Below are positions 1 through 8,501 of a DNA stretch of 64,000 bases, in pieces. This stretch comes from Pseudorhizobium tarimense. GTDB lineage: Bacteria > Pseudomonadota > Alphaproteobacteria > Rhizobiales > Rhizobiaceae. Both the position numbers and the translations under genes were made by a program. How positions within the stretch are numbered: the stretch's first letter is position 1; each line of letters opens with the position of its first letter. Below the pieces are notes generated by a model. The model searched no databases, was not told where the DNA came from, and saw only the letters and a list, made by a program, of their open reading frames with translations. The stretch covers positions 62,001 to 126,000 of the forward strand of contig NZ_JALJRA010000001.1 of assembly GCF_022968135.1 (NCBI RefSeq), in the 5' to 3' direction.

Positions 1-682
1 GCTTGCCGCCACCACCGACAAGGCGGAAGGCGCCAAGGAGGTCTTCTCCAAGGTGCTGAAGGGCATCGAAGGCGCACTTGAAAGCATCGGCAAGGAAAGT
101 ACGGCGATGAAGGCGATGGGCGGCAATCCGGAAACACACATCCTTGGCGAGAGCTTCTTTGCCCAGCTGCCACTGCGCTACGGCGACCATATCGCCAAGG
201 TCGCCGTCGTGCCGGCGTCGCAGAACCTCAAGTCGCTGGCCGGGACGAAGGTCGACACCGGCGAAGACGCCGATGTCATTCGCCATGAGACGGAAGACTT
301 CTTCGACCACGAGACCGCCGTCTGGCACCTGCAGGTCCAGCTCTGCCACGATCTGGAGACGATGCCGGTGGAGAGCACGGAAGCCTGGGACGAGACGAAG
401 AGCCCCTTCATCACGGTGGCGACCATCACCGCCGGACCGCAGGAGGCGTGGAGCGAGGAGCTGTCGCGCGAAGTGGACGACGGCATGCATTTCAGCCCCT
501 GGAACGGGCTTGCCGCCCACCAGCCGCTCGGCGCCATCATGCGCATGCGCAAGCTTTCCTACGAACGCTCCGCCGGCTTCCGCTCCGAGCGCAACGAGAC
601 GTCGGTGCAAGAGCCGGTGAGGTGTCCGTTTGGACGCACCGCAATCGGGCAAGCGGATCGCCTGTCAGGGCAACACGGATGA
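1..682 (+). CDS. Catalase family protein (y4iL-like), 3' part
   Basis: The gene enters from the left edge already in frame, so its start and the catalytic His region are missing. About 226 residues are visible. The segment with 'FFAQLPLRYGDHIAKVAVVP' and the later 'AHQPLGAIMRMRKLSYERS' match the C-terminal half of short heme catalase-like proteins of the SrpA/y4iL type, which are common in rhizobia. Members bind heme and are thought to act on peroxides, but some lack true catalase activity. The last ~20 residues after 'SVQEP' look unlike the family and may be a drifted tail. No partner gene follows; the next gene is convergent. Family assignment is fairly sure; activity is not. Confidence 0.75.
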   Translation, partial: LAATTDKAEGAKEVFSKVLKGIEGALESIGKESTAMKAMGGNPETHILGESFFAQLPLRYGDHIAKVAVVPASQNLKSLAGTKVDTGEDADVIRHETEDFFDHETAVWHLQVQLCHDLETMPVESTEAWDETKSPFITVATITAGPQEAWSEELSREVDDGMHFSPWNGLAAHQPLGAIMRMRKLSYERSAGFRSERNETSVQEPVRCPFGRTAIGQADRLSGQHG

Positions 683-825
683 ACCGATGGTGGCATCTCC
701 GTGTGTCCGTCCACCACGGCGTTTGCGAACCGCGGTAGCGGCTGCCGCTGGCGCCGCGCCCGCAAGACAAAACGAAGGGCAGAGCCGGGGAATTGCCCGG
801 TTTCAGTCCGAGCCCCGCATTCATC

Positions 826-1215
826 TCAAAGCGTATTGTGACTGACGCTTACACCTAGAAGGCGTCGCCCATCCGCAGACCATGACGCATTGATGATGGT
901 GCTGTAGGGAATCGAATGGAATAGTCGTCGAAGAATTCCCGTCGTTGGGTACCTCGGGCCGTTTTCCCTGATCGAGTAGCTGCCCGCTACCCGTTTGGTG
1001 CCGTCTATATCAACGTGCGGATTGGCGCTGCTGAAGTTTGAACTCACCTCGAAGCCCTGCGCTTCCAGCCACTCTGCCGCAGACGAGAGATCCGGATACG
1101 AGCCGAGAAGGCGGAAGACGCAGACTTCCGCTTCCTCGTCGCTGTCGATCCGATCCAGTCCATCATCTTCAGCCGCTCCGAAGGGATGGCATCCGATGCT
1201 GACTCTTCCAAACAT
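826..1215 (-). CDS. Hypothetical protein, or displaced C-terminus of the overlapping membrane protein
   Basis: A 129-residue acidic frame beginning 'MFGRVSIGCHPFGAAEDDG'. From about residue 27 ('EEAEVCVFRLLGSYPDL') onward it has the residue mix of a real globular protein, with 'AAEWLEAQGFEVSSNFSSAN' and a motif around 'HVDIDGTKRV'. I do not recognise the family. It overlaps the end of the membrane protein at 1044-1871 in another frame. The tail of that protein turns Arg/Ser-rich just where this frame starts to look good. One gene split by a frameshift near 1145 is therefore as likely as two genes. The ATG at 1215 was chosen as the first Met before the plausible region; no strong ribosome binding site is seen. 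Confidence 0.4.
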   Translation of the reverse strand: MFGRVSIGCHPFGAAEDDGLDRIDSDEEAEVCVFRLLGSYPDLSSAAEWLEAQGFEVSSNFSSANPHVDIDGTKRVAGSYSIRENGPRYPTTGILRRLFHSIPYSTIINASWSADGRRLLGVSVSHNTL

Positions 1216-1871
1216 GACTGAGCGTCCGGAAAATCCAGCATCGCCACCTTCTTCGCAGCCGTCATCTCCCTTTCGTGGAGCACCTGGAAAGGAGGCGTAC
1301 CGGGCCCCGGCGCTGCAACGAAGCTGACCCATAACAGCTTGCCGCCGTAATAGGCATAACCGAGCATCTGGAAGGCGAGGTAGCCGAGGACGGCGTAGGC
1401 GGCATACCGAAGCGGCAGGCGCTTGCGTGAGCCGTTCTCTGCATCGCCACCGTGGAAAGCATGTCCCGCCTGTCGCCCTGCCAGCCGCCAATAAAGCCAA
1501 CCAGCGAGACCTCCGGCGAGGAACGCAGGTGCCGCGTGGAGCATCCAGTATCCCGGAAAGAACGTTGCGAAGACGCCTGCCGCGGCCCAGACGCGCACAT
1601 AGGCCCAGCGAGCCTGTATGTGCCGCCATTCAAGAGCGAGAAAGAGCAACAGCAACGGCAGGGTGCCCAGATAGATATAGCCAGGCGCCCTGAAGATGAG
1701 CGCCCACCAGACGGCGTTTGGCAAAAGCATCAGGTCAGGCGAGGCGAACCGCCCCTGCATTAGGTTCATAGCCAGCCCGTTGAGCAGTTCGAACGCTGCC
1801 GCGAAGATTGCGATGCACAACAGGATCGCTCCCGTTACCACCGCCAGCCGATAAAGCAGCCTCACTGCCAC
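1044..1871 (-). CDS. Hypothetical integral membrane protein
   Basis: About 275 residues with at least four or five hydrophobic segments (for example 'LAVVTGAILLCIAIFAAAF', 'YLGTLPLLLLFLALEW' and 'YAVLGYLAFQMLGYAYY'). The family is not recognised. A GTG at 1871 (or 1865) preceded by GGGGAGA is preferred to the longer frame starting at 2063, whose first 60 residues are Arg-rich and unlike a membrane protein N-terminus. The last ~35 residues become basic and low quality and overlap the frame at 826-1215, so the true C-terminus may lie there after a frameshift. It points towards the catalase gene and has no clear operon partner. Confidence 0.5.
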   Translation of the reverse strand: MAVRLLYRLAVVTGAILLCIAIFAAAFELLNGLAMNLMQGRFASPDLMLLPNAVWWALIFRAPGYIYLGTLPLLLLFLALEWRHIQARWAYVRVWAAAGVFATFFPGYWMLHAAPAFLAGGLAGWLYWRLAGRQAGHAFHGGDAENGSRKRLPLRYAAYAVLGYLAFQMLGYAYYGGKLLWVSFVAAPGPGTPPFQVLHEREMTAAKKVAMLDFPDAQSCLEESASDAIPSERLKMMDWIGSTATRKRKSASSAFSARIRISRLRQSGWKRRASR

Positions 1872-2228
1872 TCTCCCCGATGTGCTGCCTTCGTGGTTTA
1901 GGTTCTCAACCGTCAGTGGAGGCCTAAGCAGATCGGTAAGAGACGAGGTTTGGTGGCGAATGTGGTCCTGCAAGCCTTCGTTGACACCGAAAGCCGAAAA
2001 GACCCGGCGCCTACGATGGCCGGAGCTTCTAAGAGGACGGCCAGCGTGATCTCGCGGCAGCAACGTGACGTCAATCGGTCGCCCGACCCCGTTCTAAAGC
2101 TAACGGCAGTCGCGTCCTGCGGGTGCTTCTGGCAGAGACGAGGCGCCAAGTCCAACCAAAACGGAGACATGCGGGGCCTTTGCTGACGGCTGATGCGTCG
2201 CGCCGCGGCCTTGGCTAAACTAAGGCTT
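1872..2228. other. Intergenic stretch, no gene seen
   Basis: About 350 bp between two minus-strand genes. Frames open here on both strands lack a ribosome binding site and family resemblance. It must contain the promoter of the membrane protein at 1044-1871; no operator or terminator could be made out. Confidence 0.4.
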
Positions 2229-2435
2229 CTACCGGTCCTCCGCCAGCGTCTGGGCGACGATGGCGTTCGCGTGCCCGTGGCCCATCCCGTGCTCATTCTT
2301 CAGCACGGCAACCAGCTCCATGTGCTTTGCCGGATAGTGCTTTCGCACCAGCTCCTGCCATTCGCCGATCGGTCTGCCATATTTCTTCTCGATCGAAGGG
2401 AAATAGGAGGCGGGTCCCGTCACTGCGCCAGTCAT
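2229..2435 (-). CDS. DUF4287 domain protein
   Basis: A 68-residue protein starting 'MTGAVTGPASYFPSIEKKYG' and containing 'KHMELVAVLKNEHGMGHGHA', the signature of DUF4287 proteins, which are small soluble proteins of unknown function. The start at 2435 was chosen because its ATG overlaps the stop of the upstream VOC gene in an ATGA arrangement, giving translational coupling, and because everything upstream in this frame is Arg-rich and antisense-like. The pairing with a PhnB-like VOC protein is the main clue to function: both are often small stress- or resistance-associated proteins. No specific role can be claimed. Confidence 0.8.
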   Translation of the reverse strand: MTGAVTGPASYFPSIEKKYGRPIGEWQELVRKHYPAKHMELVAVLKNEHGMGHGHANAIVAQTLAEDR

Positions 2436-2914
2436 GCCGCCTCCCCTCGCCTTGCGGCCTCGATTGCGGCGACGTCGATCTTCTTCATCGTCATCATTGC
2501 TTCGAAGGCACGCCTTGCCTCGTCGCCGCCTGCGGCCAGTGCCTCGGTCAGCACGCGGGGCGTGATCTGCCAAGAGATCCCCCACTTGTCCTTGCACCAG
2601 CCGCATTCGCTTTCCTGCCCGCCATTGCCGACGATGGCGTTCCAGTAGCGGTCGGTTTCCTCCTGATCGTCCGTGGCGATCTGGAAGGAGAAGGCTTCGC
2701 TGTGCCGGAAGGTGGCGCCGCCGTTCAGGCCGATGCAGGCAACGCCCGCCACCGTGAACTCCACCACGAGAACGTCACCCTTGACGCCCGAGGGGTAGTC
2801 GGAAGGGGCGCGGGTCACCGCGCCGACATGGCTGTCGGGGAAGGTTCTGGCATAGAATTGCGCAGCCTCTTCCGCTTCCGTGTCGTACCACAGGCAAATC
2901 GTATTCTTGGCCAT
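2432..2914 (-). CDS. VOC family protein (PhnB/3-demethylubiquinone methyltransferase-like)
   Basis: 160 residues, the usual length for the PhnB-like branch of the vicinal oxygen chelate superfamily. The start 'MAKNTICLWYDTEAEEAAQFY' and the 'FSFQIATDDQEETDRYWNAI' and 'CGWCKDKWGISWQITPRVL' blocks are typical. Annotations as 3-demethylubiquinone-9 3-methyltransferase for this family come from an old misassignment; the real substrate is unknown. The stop overlaps the start of the DUF4287 gene by four bases, so the two are one transcription unit. A possible ribosome binding site (AAGGA) precedes the ATG. Confidence 0.85.
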   Translation of the reverse strand: MAKNTICLWYDTEAEEAAQFYARTFPDSHVGAVTRAPSDYPSGVKGDVLVVEFTVAGVACIGLNGGATFRHSEAFSFQIATDDQEETDRYWNAIVGNGGQESECGWCKDKWGISWQITPRVLTEALAAGGDEARRAFEAMMTMKKIDVAAIEAARRGEAA

Positions 2915-3209
2915 GGGACAGTCCTTTCCTTGGTCATACCGGTTGCACTATCAACCACGCAAGGACGATCCTGTCTTGGCCACTCCGACACCGCGGCGCA
3001 AAAATTCACGTCTCCCCTCCGTTGCGGATGCCGGAGATTGCTACACTGTGCAATTGGCCCTTGTCCGGACGCAATTAAAGCCTATGTTGTTGTCATCGAA
3101 CTTTGCTAGCGACCTTTGTCGGCCTTCGTGCCTCTTCAGATTTCCTCTCATCGTCGATCCAAAGCCGGTCGGGTCGATCGGCTCCACTAGCGATTGAAAG
3201 GAAATCGTC

Positions 3210-3419
3210 ATGAATACAGGTACCGTAAAGTGGTTCAACAGCACCAAGGGTTTCGGCTTCATCGAGCCCGATAACGGCAGCCAGGACGTGTTCGTCCACA
3301 TCTCCGCCGTCGAGCGCGCTGGCATGAACGGCCTCAACGAAGGCCAGAAGATCAGCTATGAGATTGTCCAGGACAAGCGTTCCGGCAAGAGCTCTGCAGA
3401 CAACCTACGGGCTGTCTAA
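3210..3419 (+). CDS. cspA: Cold-shock protein, CspA family
   Basis: 69 residues forming one cold-shock domain. RNP1 is K13-G-F-G-F-I18 and RNP2 is V27-F-V-H-I31, the aromatic strips that stack on single-stranded RNA or DNA. Such proteins act in the cytoplasm as RNA chaperones that melt secondary structure at low temperature or in stationary phase. The ATG at 3210 follows AAAGGAAA. The ~290 bp upstream holds no gene and is long enough for the structured leader that regulates many csp mRNAs, though no known RNA motif was identified. A strong terminator follows about 60 bases after the stop. Alphaproteobacteria usually have several paralogues, so the exact csp letter is not certain. Confidence 0.93.
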   Translation: MNTGTVKWFNSTKGFGFIEPDNGSQDVFVHISAVERAGMNGLNEGQKISYEIVQDKRSGKSSADNLRAV

Positions 3420-3480
3420 AACCAGTTTTCATTGCCCCCGTGACCACGGATGTACTGGCACGGGCGCGGCAATGATGTGG

Positions 3481-3510
3481 AAGGTCGGGAGTAGTCCCGG
3501 CCTTTTTTTG
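3481..3510 (+). terminator. Rho-independent terminator after cspA
   Basis: Two arms, AAGGTCGGGA and TCCCGGCCTT, pair over ten positions with one T-G wobble around a GTAG loop and run straight into a T7 tract. It ends the csp transcript before the gene starting at 3536. Confidence 0.85.
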
Positions 3511-3535
3511 TTTCCAGCGGACTTTGGAGATTCGC

Positions 3536-3817
3536 ATGTCCAGTCCCCGTTATCGTCCTGGTGATGTCGTCGTCCTGAAGAGCGGCACCCTTCGCAACAC
3601 CCCCGGCGAGCAGTCGTGCCGCATCATGGCCGTCTTGCCCGAAGCTGCCGGCGTCCACCAGTATCGGGTACAGTTCGACGGCGAAGGCTTTGAGCGTCAC
3701 GTGTCGGAGGGCGACATCGATGCTGCCGCCTCGAAGGCCTCGACGCCGGCACAAGCCGCCGACCTCGAAAGCGGAACATCATGGATCAAGCCGGGTGCGC
3801 TCAAGATCAGGAAATGA
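3536..3817 (+). CDS. Hypothetical small SH3-like protein downstream of cspA
   Basis: 93 residues starting 'MSSPRYRPGDVVVLKSG' after a TTGGAG ribosome binding site; an in-frame ATG 12 bases earlier is less well placed. The N-terminal 60 residues alternate short beta-type blocks ('YRPGDVVVLKSG', 'CRIMAVLPE', 'YRVQFDGEGFERHV'), as in small SH3/KOW-like barrels such as DUF2158 proteins. The C-terminus is a flexible acidic stretch followed by 'SWIKPGALKIRK'. Function is unknown. It lies 26 bases after the csp terminator, so it would need read-through or its own promoter. Placement next to a cold-shock gene suggests, but does not show, an RNA-linked role. Confidence 0.7.
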   Translation: MSSPRYRPGDVVVLKSGTLRNTPGEQSCRIMAVLPEAAGVHQYRVQFDGEGFERHVSEGDIDAAASKASTPAQAADLESGTSWIKPGALKIRK

Positions 3818-3949
3818 TCGGCCCGTTAGACGTCCTGGCCTCCTGCAGGGAACGTCTCGCACTACCGCCGCACGGCTGACTTATATGAATGCAACATATT
3901 TACCACATTGCTTAAGCCGAACGGAAGGGCGCGGTCGTAAGGCTGGGTT

Positions 3950-4731
3950 TTGACCGAAGACCCAAGCGATGTCCGCGACATGAGAAGAAAAGCGCCTTCA
4001 TGCGCTGACCAGTCTCAACCTTCTCGATCCCCTGCCAGCGAAAGCTTCGACCGCATCACGCGGAAGGCGTGCCAGATCTTCCAGCTACCGATCGCCGCCG
4101 TGTCGCTGACCGAGAGAGACCATCAGTGGTTCAAGTCGAAGGTGGGCGTGGATCACCCTTCCCTGCCGCGGAAAAAGGCGCCGTGCGCCGAGGTGACGGA
4201 GACGTCCCGAGTGGTCGTCATCGAAGATCTTGCGGTCCATGCGCAAGACTGTAGCCTTCCCGCGTGGTGAGGGGACGCTTGCGGAGCATTCCGTTCCCGA
4301 CATCGGCTGGAGATCGAGCTAACCGAGAGCTCGCTGACGCAACCCAGCCCGCAGGTGCTCGCCAAGCTCGACCGGCTGGTCGAAAGCGGCATCGGGCTTG
4401 GGATCGACGATTTCGGGAAGGGCTACAGCAGCCTCTCCTATCTGCAGCGGCTGCCGGTGAGCGTCGTGAAGATCGACCGGTCCTTCATCCGGGCGCTCGG
4501 CGATGGCTATCGCGAGCAGAAGCTCGTGCATTCGATGATCAAGCTGTCGCGCGAGATGGATTACCGGGTCGTCGCCGAGGGCATCGAAATGCCGGAAGCC
4601 GCCGATCTCTGCGCGTCATGGGCTGCAACGAGGGACAGGGCTATCTTTATGCGCGCCCCCTGGAGCTGGCGGATTTCAACGCGCTGCTGGGAAACAGCCT
4701 GAACTCGAACCCAGTAGGATCTGCCGCCTAG
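3950..4731 (+). pseudogene. Remnant of a GAF(-GGDEF)-EAL cyclic-di-GMP protein
   Basis: The 5' part (3950-4270) encodes a truncated GAF domain ('FDRITRKACQIFQLPIAAVSLTERDHQWFKS'). It ends in a TGA, after which the same frame continues directly into the end of an EAL phosphodiesterase domain: ELTES, then DDFGKGYSSLSYL, KIDRSFI and VVAEGIE. Near 4605-4615 a single-base loss moves the end of the EAL domain (GCNEGQGYLYARPL) to another frame, ending at 4731. The rest of GAF, the whole GGDEF domain and the EAL signature itself are missing, so an internal deletion removed the centre of a typical sensor-type c-di-GMP enzyme. No functional product is expected. Confidence 0.85.
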
Positions 4732-4815
4732 AGGCAGTCGCCAAGCTCCGCCCTACGGCACAGTTTCTCTGATCCTCTTCTTGCGGTATTCTTGGCCGTC
4801 AAAGGAGGATCAGCC

Positions 4816-5466
4816 ATGCCCTTCATTTCGACGCCCGGGCCCGACACCGGCGATGCCACCGCCGCCATGTATGCGGCAGCCGAGGAAAGCCACGGCTACC
4901 TGCCCAACATGTACAAGATCTTCGGCCATCGGCCGGAGGTGATGGAGAAGTGGGGAACGCTTCTTGCAAGCATCCGCGGCCATATGAGCCTTCGCCGGTA
5001 TGAACTGGTGACGCTTGCGGCGGCCAAGGAACTGAGGTCGTCCTATTGTATGCTGGCCCATGGTTCGGTGCTGCTGCGGGAAGGCTTCAGCGAAACCCAG
5101 CTCGCCGACACCGTGACCGGCGGCTCTCACGCGCCGCTCGACGAGGCGGAGCGAGAGATCATGCAGTTCGCCGCCAAGGTGGTGCGGGACGCCACCTCCA
5201 TCACCAAGGAAGACGTCGCCCGGCTGAAGGCCCATGGCCTGTCGGACGCGGAGATCTTCGACATCACAGCCGCCGCCGCCGTCCGCTGCTTCTTCAGCAA
5301 GATACTCGACGCCATGGGCGCCCAACCGGATCCCGCCTATCGCGAGCGCCTGTCACCGGCGCTTGCCAGGACACTCACGATAGGCCGGCCAATCCAGGGC
5401 GGCTTCGGCGCTGCCGCGGCGCAGACTGCGGCGGCCCCGGCCGCCGCAGCGCCATCCGAATCCTGA
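4816..5466 (+). CDS. Carboxymuconolactone decarboxylase/AhpD-like family protein
   Basis: 216 residues, starting 'MPFISTPGPDTGDATAAMYA' with a near-perfect AAAGGAGG site upstream, which favours 4816 over a GTG further 5'. The core 'YELVTLAAAKELRSSYCMLAHGSVL' is the CMD/AhpD helix. Here it carries one Cys and a His (C-x3-H) instead of the CxxC of true AhpD, which fits the 'peroxidase-related' subgroup rather than decarboxylases. Such proteins are linked to alkylhydroperoxidase activity, but single-Cys forms are mostly uncharacterised. The C-terminus is an Ala/Pro-rich tail ('AAAAQTAAAPAAAAPSES'). It is monocistronic and convergent with selO. Confidence 0.85.
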   Translation: MPFISTPGPDTGDATAAMYAAAEESHGYLPNMYKIFGHRPEVMEKWGTLLASIRGHMSLRRYELVTLAAAKELRSSYCMLAHGSVLLREGFSETQLADTVTGGSHAPLDEAEREIMQFAAKVVRDATSITKEDVARLKAHGLSDAEIFDITAAAAVRCFFSKILDAMGAQPDPAYRERLSPALARTLTIGRPIQGGFGAAAAQTAAAPAAAAPSES

Positions 5467-5508
5467 GCACGGGCCGCCCTTGGCGCGCTGGCGGAAGGCT
5501 GACGCCGT

Positions 5509-7041
5509 TCATGTGCCGCAGAAGGTCTGCAGCACGCGCTCTTCCGGTTTCGGCGGGACTGCGAAATCGGCGAAGTCCGGGCGATCCTCGTAGGGCCTTT
5601 CCAGCGCCTGCAAAAGGCGTTCGAAGAAGCTGAGGTCGCCGTAATTGGCGGCGGCCAGCGCTTCTTCCACCTTGTGGTTGCGCGGGATGATGGCCGGGTT
5701 CGTCGCCCGCATCAGCTTCGCGCGATCTTCGGGCGCACCCCGTTCCCGTTCCAGCCTTGCCTGCCAAGCAACAAGCCATTCCTTCGCCTTCTCCACTTGT
5801 TTGAACGAAGACAGGAAGGTGTCGCCCGCGTGGCCGTTTTGCGCGGCCGCCCCTTCGACCGCCTTTTGGCTGGGGCTCGCCTCCGCCGCTGGCAGATCGC
5901 AGAGACGCCGGAAGGTCAGCGTGAAGTCCGCCTCGCCTTCCTGCATGGCGGCCAGCAGGCCCTGCACCAGATCGCCGTCGCCCTCCTCCTCCAGGCCGAG
6001 GCCGAGCTTCCTGCGGAAGACCGCGAGCCATTGCTTCTGGAATCGCTCGCCAAATGCGCTCAGCACGTGGTTCGCCGTCAGCACCGCCTTGTCCTGATCC
6101 TCGTCGATCAGCGGCAGCAGGCATTCCGCCAGCCTTGCGATGTTCCACTGGCCGATGCCAGGCTGGTTGCGGTAAGCGTAGCGGCCGCCTTGATCGATGG
6201 AGGAGAACACCTTCATCTGGTCGTATTCGTCCAGGAAGGCGCAGGGACCGAAATCAATCGTCTCGCCGGACAGCGTCATGTTGTCGGTGTTCATCACGCC
6301 GTGGATGAAACCGACGCCCATCCATTGCGCGATGAGATCGGCCTGGGCGAAGGCGACGGCGCGCAGCAGTTCGACATAAGGCTTCTCCGTCTCGCGAAGC
6401 TGCCGGTAATGGCGCTCGATCACATAGTCGGCGAGCGTGCGCAGCCCGTCGACATCCTGCCTGGCGGCAAAGTACTGAAAGGTGCCGATCCGCACATGGC
6501 TTGCCGCGACGCGGACGAAGACGGCGCCCGGCTGTGGCGTTTCACGGAAGACCTGCTCGCCTGTGGCGACCGCTGCGAGCGCCCGGGTGGCGCGGATGCC
6601 GAGCGCATGCATGGCTTCCGACAGGATGTATTCGCGCAGCACCGGGCCTAGTGCCGCCCGGCCGTCGCCCCGTCGGGAGAACGGCGTGGGCCCTGCGCCT
6701 TTCAGCTGGATATCACGGCGCGTGCCGTTCTTGTCGACAACCTCGCCGATCAGGATGGCGCGGCCATCGCCGAGCTGCGGAACAAAGGAGCCAAACTGAT
6801 GACCTGCATAAGCCATGGCTAGCGGCGTTGCACCCTGCGGCACGACGTTGCCGGCAAGGATCGCGGCCAGCCGGCCCGGATCGGAGAGTTCCGCCTCGAT
6901 CCCAAGTTCCCTGGCAAGCGCTTCGTTGAACTTCAGCAGCACCGGCCCTTCGACGGGTTCCGGATAAACCGAGGCGTAGAAGCGGTCCGGCAGGCGGGCA
7001 TACGAATTGTCGAACTGGAACAAGAGGCACTCCTTCACCAT
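5509..7041 (-). CDS. selO: Protein adenylyltransferase SelO (YdiU/UPF0061)
   Basis: 510 residues. SelO is a pseudokinase-fold enzyme that transfers AMP from ATP to Ser/Thr/Tyr of target proteins and is linked to redox stress. Visible family marks are 'AYAGHQFGSFVPQLGDGRAILIGE' (nucleotide loop), 'RRDIQLKGAGPTPFSR' (the lysine), 'MNTDNMTLSGETIDFGPCAFLDEY' (metal-binding loop) and 'NPAIIPRNHKVEEAL'. It ends in 'TFCGT', the conserved C-terminal Cys motif that is selenocysteine in some eukaryotic homologues. The start 'MVKECLLFQFDNSYARLP' at 7041 matches the family; a 36-residue upstream extension of the frame does not. It is divergent from the outer-membrane protein gene at 7376. Confidence 0.95.
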   Translation of the reverse strand: MVKECLLFQFDNSYARLPDRFYASVYPEPVEGPVLLKFNEALARELGIEAELSDPGRLAAILAGNVVPQGATPLAMAYAGHQFGSFVPQLGDGRAILIGEVVDKNGTRRDIQLKGAGPTPFSRRGDGRAALGPVLREYILSEAMHALGIRATRALAAVATGEQVFRETPQPGAVFVRVAASHVRIGTFQYFAARQDVDGLRTLADYVIERHYRQLRETEKPYVELLRAVAFAQADLIAQWMGVGFIHGVMNTDNMTLSGETIDFGPCAFLDEYDQMKVFSSIDQGGRYAYRNQPGIGQWNIARLAECLLPLIDEDQDKAVLTANHVLSAFGERFQKQWLAVFRRKLGLGLEEEGDGDLVQGLLAAMQEGEADFTLTFRRLCDLPAAEASPSQKAVEGAAAQNGHAGDTFLSSFKQVEKAKEWLVAWQARLERERGAPEDRAKLMRATNPAIIPRNHKVEEALAAANYGDLSFFERLLQALERPYEDRPDFADFAVPPKPEERVLQTFCGT

Positions 7042-7375
7042 CGTTCTTGCCTGATATGGGAGGCGAGACCCTCCAAACAATCGAAAGCTGCCATGGTTGC
7101 GCCGCAATTTAACCGCCAACGCAGGCATAATCCGGCGCGTTCGCAGGCCCAAAGGTGCATGATGCAGTTTTGCAACAGCGGTTTTTCTTTGGAACCGGCG
7201 ATGGAAACCGGCGGAACTGCAGGGCTTTTCCTTCGTTCTGTCGCCATCATCAACTACGGACGGTGGGGCTAAATCCTACAACTTTTCATTCACAATATAC
7301 TGTTGTAATCAAGCTACAGCTTTATGAGTGGAAATTGGCGATCCTCGTCTAAGCATTAGAGCAAGGAGACACATC
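7042..7375. other. Divergent intergenic region between selO and the OMP gene
   Basis: About 330 bp without a gene. The right half is clearly AT-richer than its surroundings (around 7275-7330, with TATACTGTTGTAAT), as expected for the strong promoter of an abundant outer-membrane protein. No specific operator was recognised. Confidence 0.4.
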
Positions 7376-8011
7376 ATGAAGAGAATCCTCGTACTGGCTG
7401 CCGGCGTTGCAATGTTTGCATCGTCTTCCGCCCTGGCTGCAGACGCAGTCGAATACGTTCCGGAAGCACCGGTTGCCGTCGAGATGCCGGCTGCCTTCTC
7501 CTGGAGCGGTCCTTACATCGGTGTCCACGGCGGCTATGGCTGGGGCGACGGTGACGTCGCCGGTCTCGGCGACGGCAGCTTCGACGGCGGTCGTTTCGGT
7601 GGCTTCGTCGGCTACAACTGGCAGATGTCGAATGGCTTCGTTGCCGGTCTTGAAGGCGACGTGAACTACGACTGGAACGACGACGAGATCGCTGCGGGCA
7701 TCGACGGAGAAACTGGCTTCTCCGGCGGCATTCGTGGCCGCGTCGGTTACGCCATGGACCGTACGCTGATCTACGCAGCAGGTGGCTGGACGGCAACCAA
7801 CTTCGAAGTTAACGGTGGCGGCGCTGCCGTCGACGGCGACGACACCCTGCATGGCTGGACGCTCGGCGCCGGCGTTGACCACGCCTTCACCGATAACATG
7901 TTCGGTCGTCTGGAATATCGTTACAACGACTACGGCAGCGGCGACATCGGCGGCGCAGACGTCGACTTCGACCAGCACGTCGTTCAGGTCGGTATCGGTG
8001 TGAAGTTCTGA
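7376..8011 (+). CDS. Outer-membrane beta-barrel protein, Omp25/RopB-like
   Basis: 211 residues with a clear signal peptide ('MKRILVLAAGVAMFASSSALA', cleavage after residue 21). The mature part has the 'FSWSGPYIGVHGGYGWG' start and the Gly/aromatic alternation of eight-stranded outer-membrane barrels, and ends 'DQHVVQVGIGVKF' with the C-terminal Phe needed for Bam insertion. This is the Omp25/Omp31/RopB family, abundant structural OMPs of Brucella and rhizobia. The ATG at 7376 has AAGGAG upstream. It is monocistronic with a strong terminator. Rhizobia carry several paralogues, so no exact gene name is given. Confidence 0.92.
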   Translation: MKRILVLAAGVAMFASSSALAADAVEYVPEAPVAVEMPAAFSWSGPYIGVHGGYGWGDGDVAGLGDGSFDGGRFGGFVGYNWQMSNGFVAGLEGDVNYDWNDDEIAAGIDGETGFSGGIRGRVGYAMDRTLIYAAGGWTATNFEVNGGGAAVDGDDTLHGWTLGAGVDHAFTDNMFGRLEYRYNDYGSGDIGGADVDFDQHVVQVGIGVKF

Positions 8012-8034
8012 TCCAAGCTTCGGATCATGCGAGA

Positions 8035-8059
8035 ATGGGCCCTGCGGGGCCCATTTTTG
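8035..8059 (+). terminator. Rho-independent terminator of the OMP gene
   Basis: Perfect eight-base stem (ATGGGCCC / GGGCCCAT) with a TGCG loop followed by TTTT, 23 bases after the OMP stop codon. Confidence 0.92.
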
Positions 8060-8106
8060 TGTCTGCCACTGTCGAAGGAAGCTGCCGCAGGTTTTTTGGG
8101 TATGCC

Positions 8107-8391
8107 TCAGCGCTCGATGCGGAAACCATCCGAGAGGTCCGGTTCGGAAACGTCCATCGTCTCGACGCCTGCGACGGATGCGGCGGGCGGGCCTTCCCAG
8201 AAGAGCTCGACCATCTGCGATACCGCCGCTTCCGGGCCGGCGATCAGGGCATCAACGGAGCCATCCGGGCTGTTGCTCACCTTCCCACGCAGTCCGAGCC
8301 GCAATGCCTCATCCCGTGTCCAGGCGCGAAAGTTCACGCCCTGTACCTTTCCGGTGATCCTTGCCCTGAGGGCCTTTTCCCCGATTGCCAT
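8107..8391 (-). CDS. acyP: Acylphosphatase
   Basis: 94 residues starting 'MAIGEKALRARITGKVQGVN', the standard length. It hydrolyses carboxyl-phosphate bonds such as acetyl phosphate. The catalytic arginine lies in 'GKVQGVNFRAW' and the conserved asparagine in 'GKVSNSPDGSVDALI'. A longer frame begins at 8472 but adds a Cys/Pro-rich stretch not found in the family, so the start at 8391 is preferred. No operon partner is evident. Confidence 0.93.
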   Translation of the reverse strand: MAIGEKALRARITGKVQGVNFRAWTRDEALRLGLRGKVSNSPDGSVDALIAGPEAAVSQMVELFWEGPPAASVAGVETMDVSEPDLSDGFRIER

Positions 8392-8501
8392 GACTGCTCC
8401 AATGCCCTCCATCGTCAAAGGTGGGGGTCGGTTCCGGCAACAGCAAGGCCGAACCGCCTCGCGCGATGACAAAGTTGGGGGGGATATCCCGGCTTAGTTG
8501 A

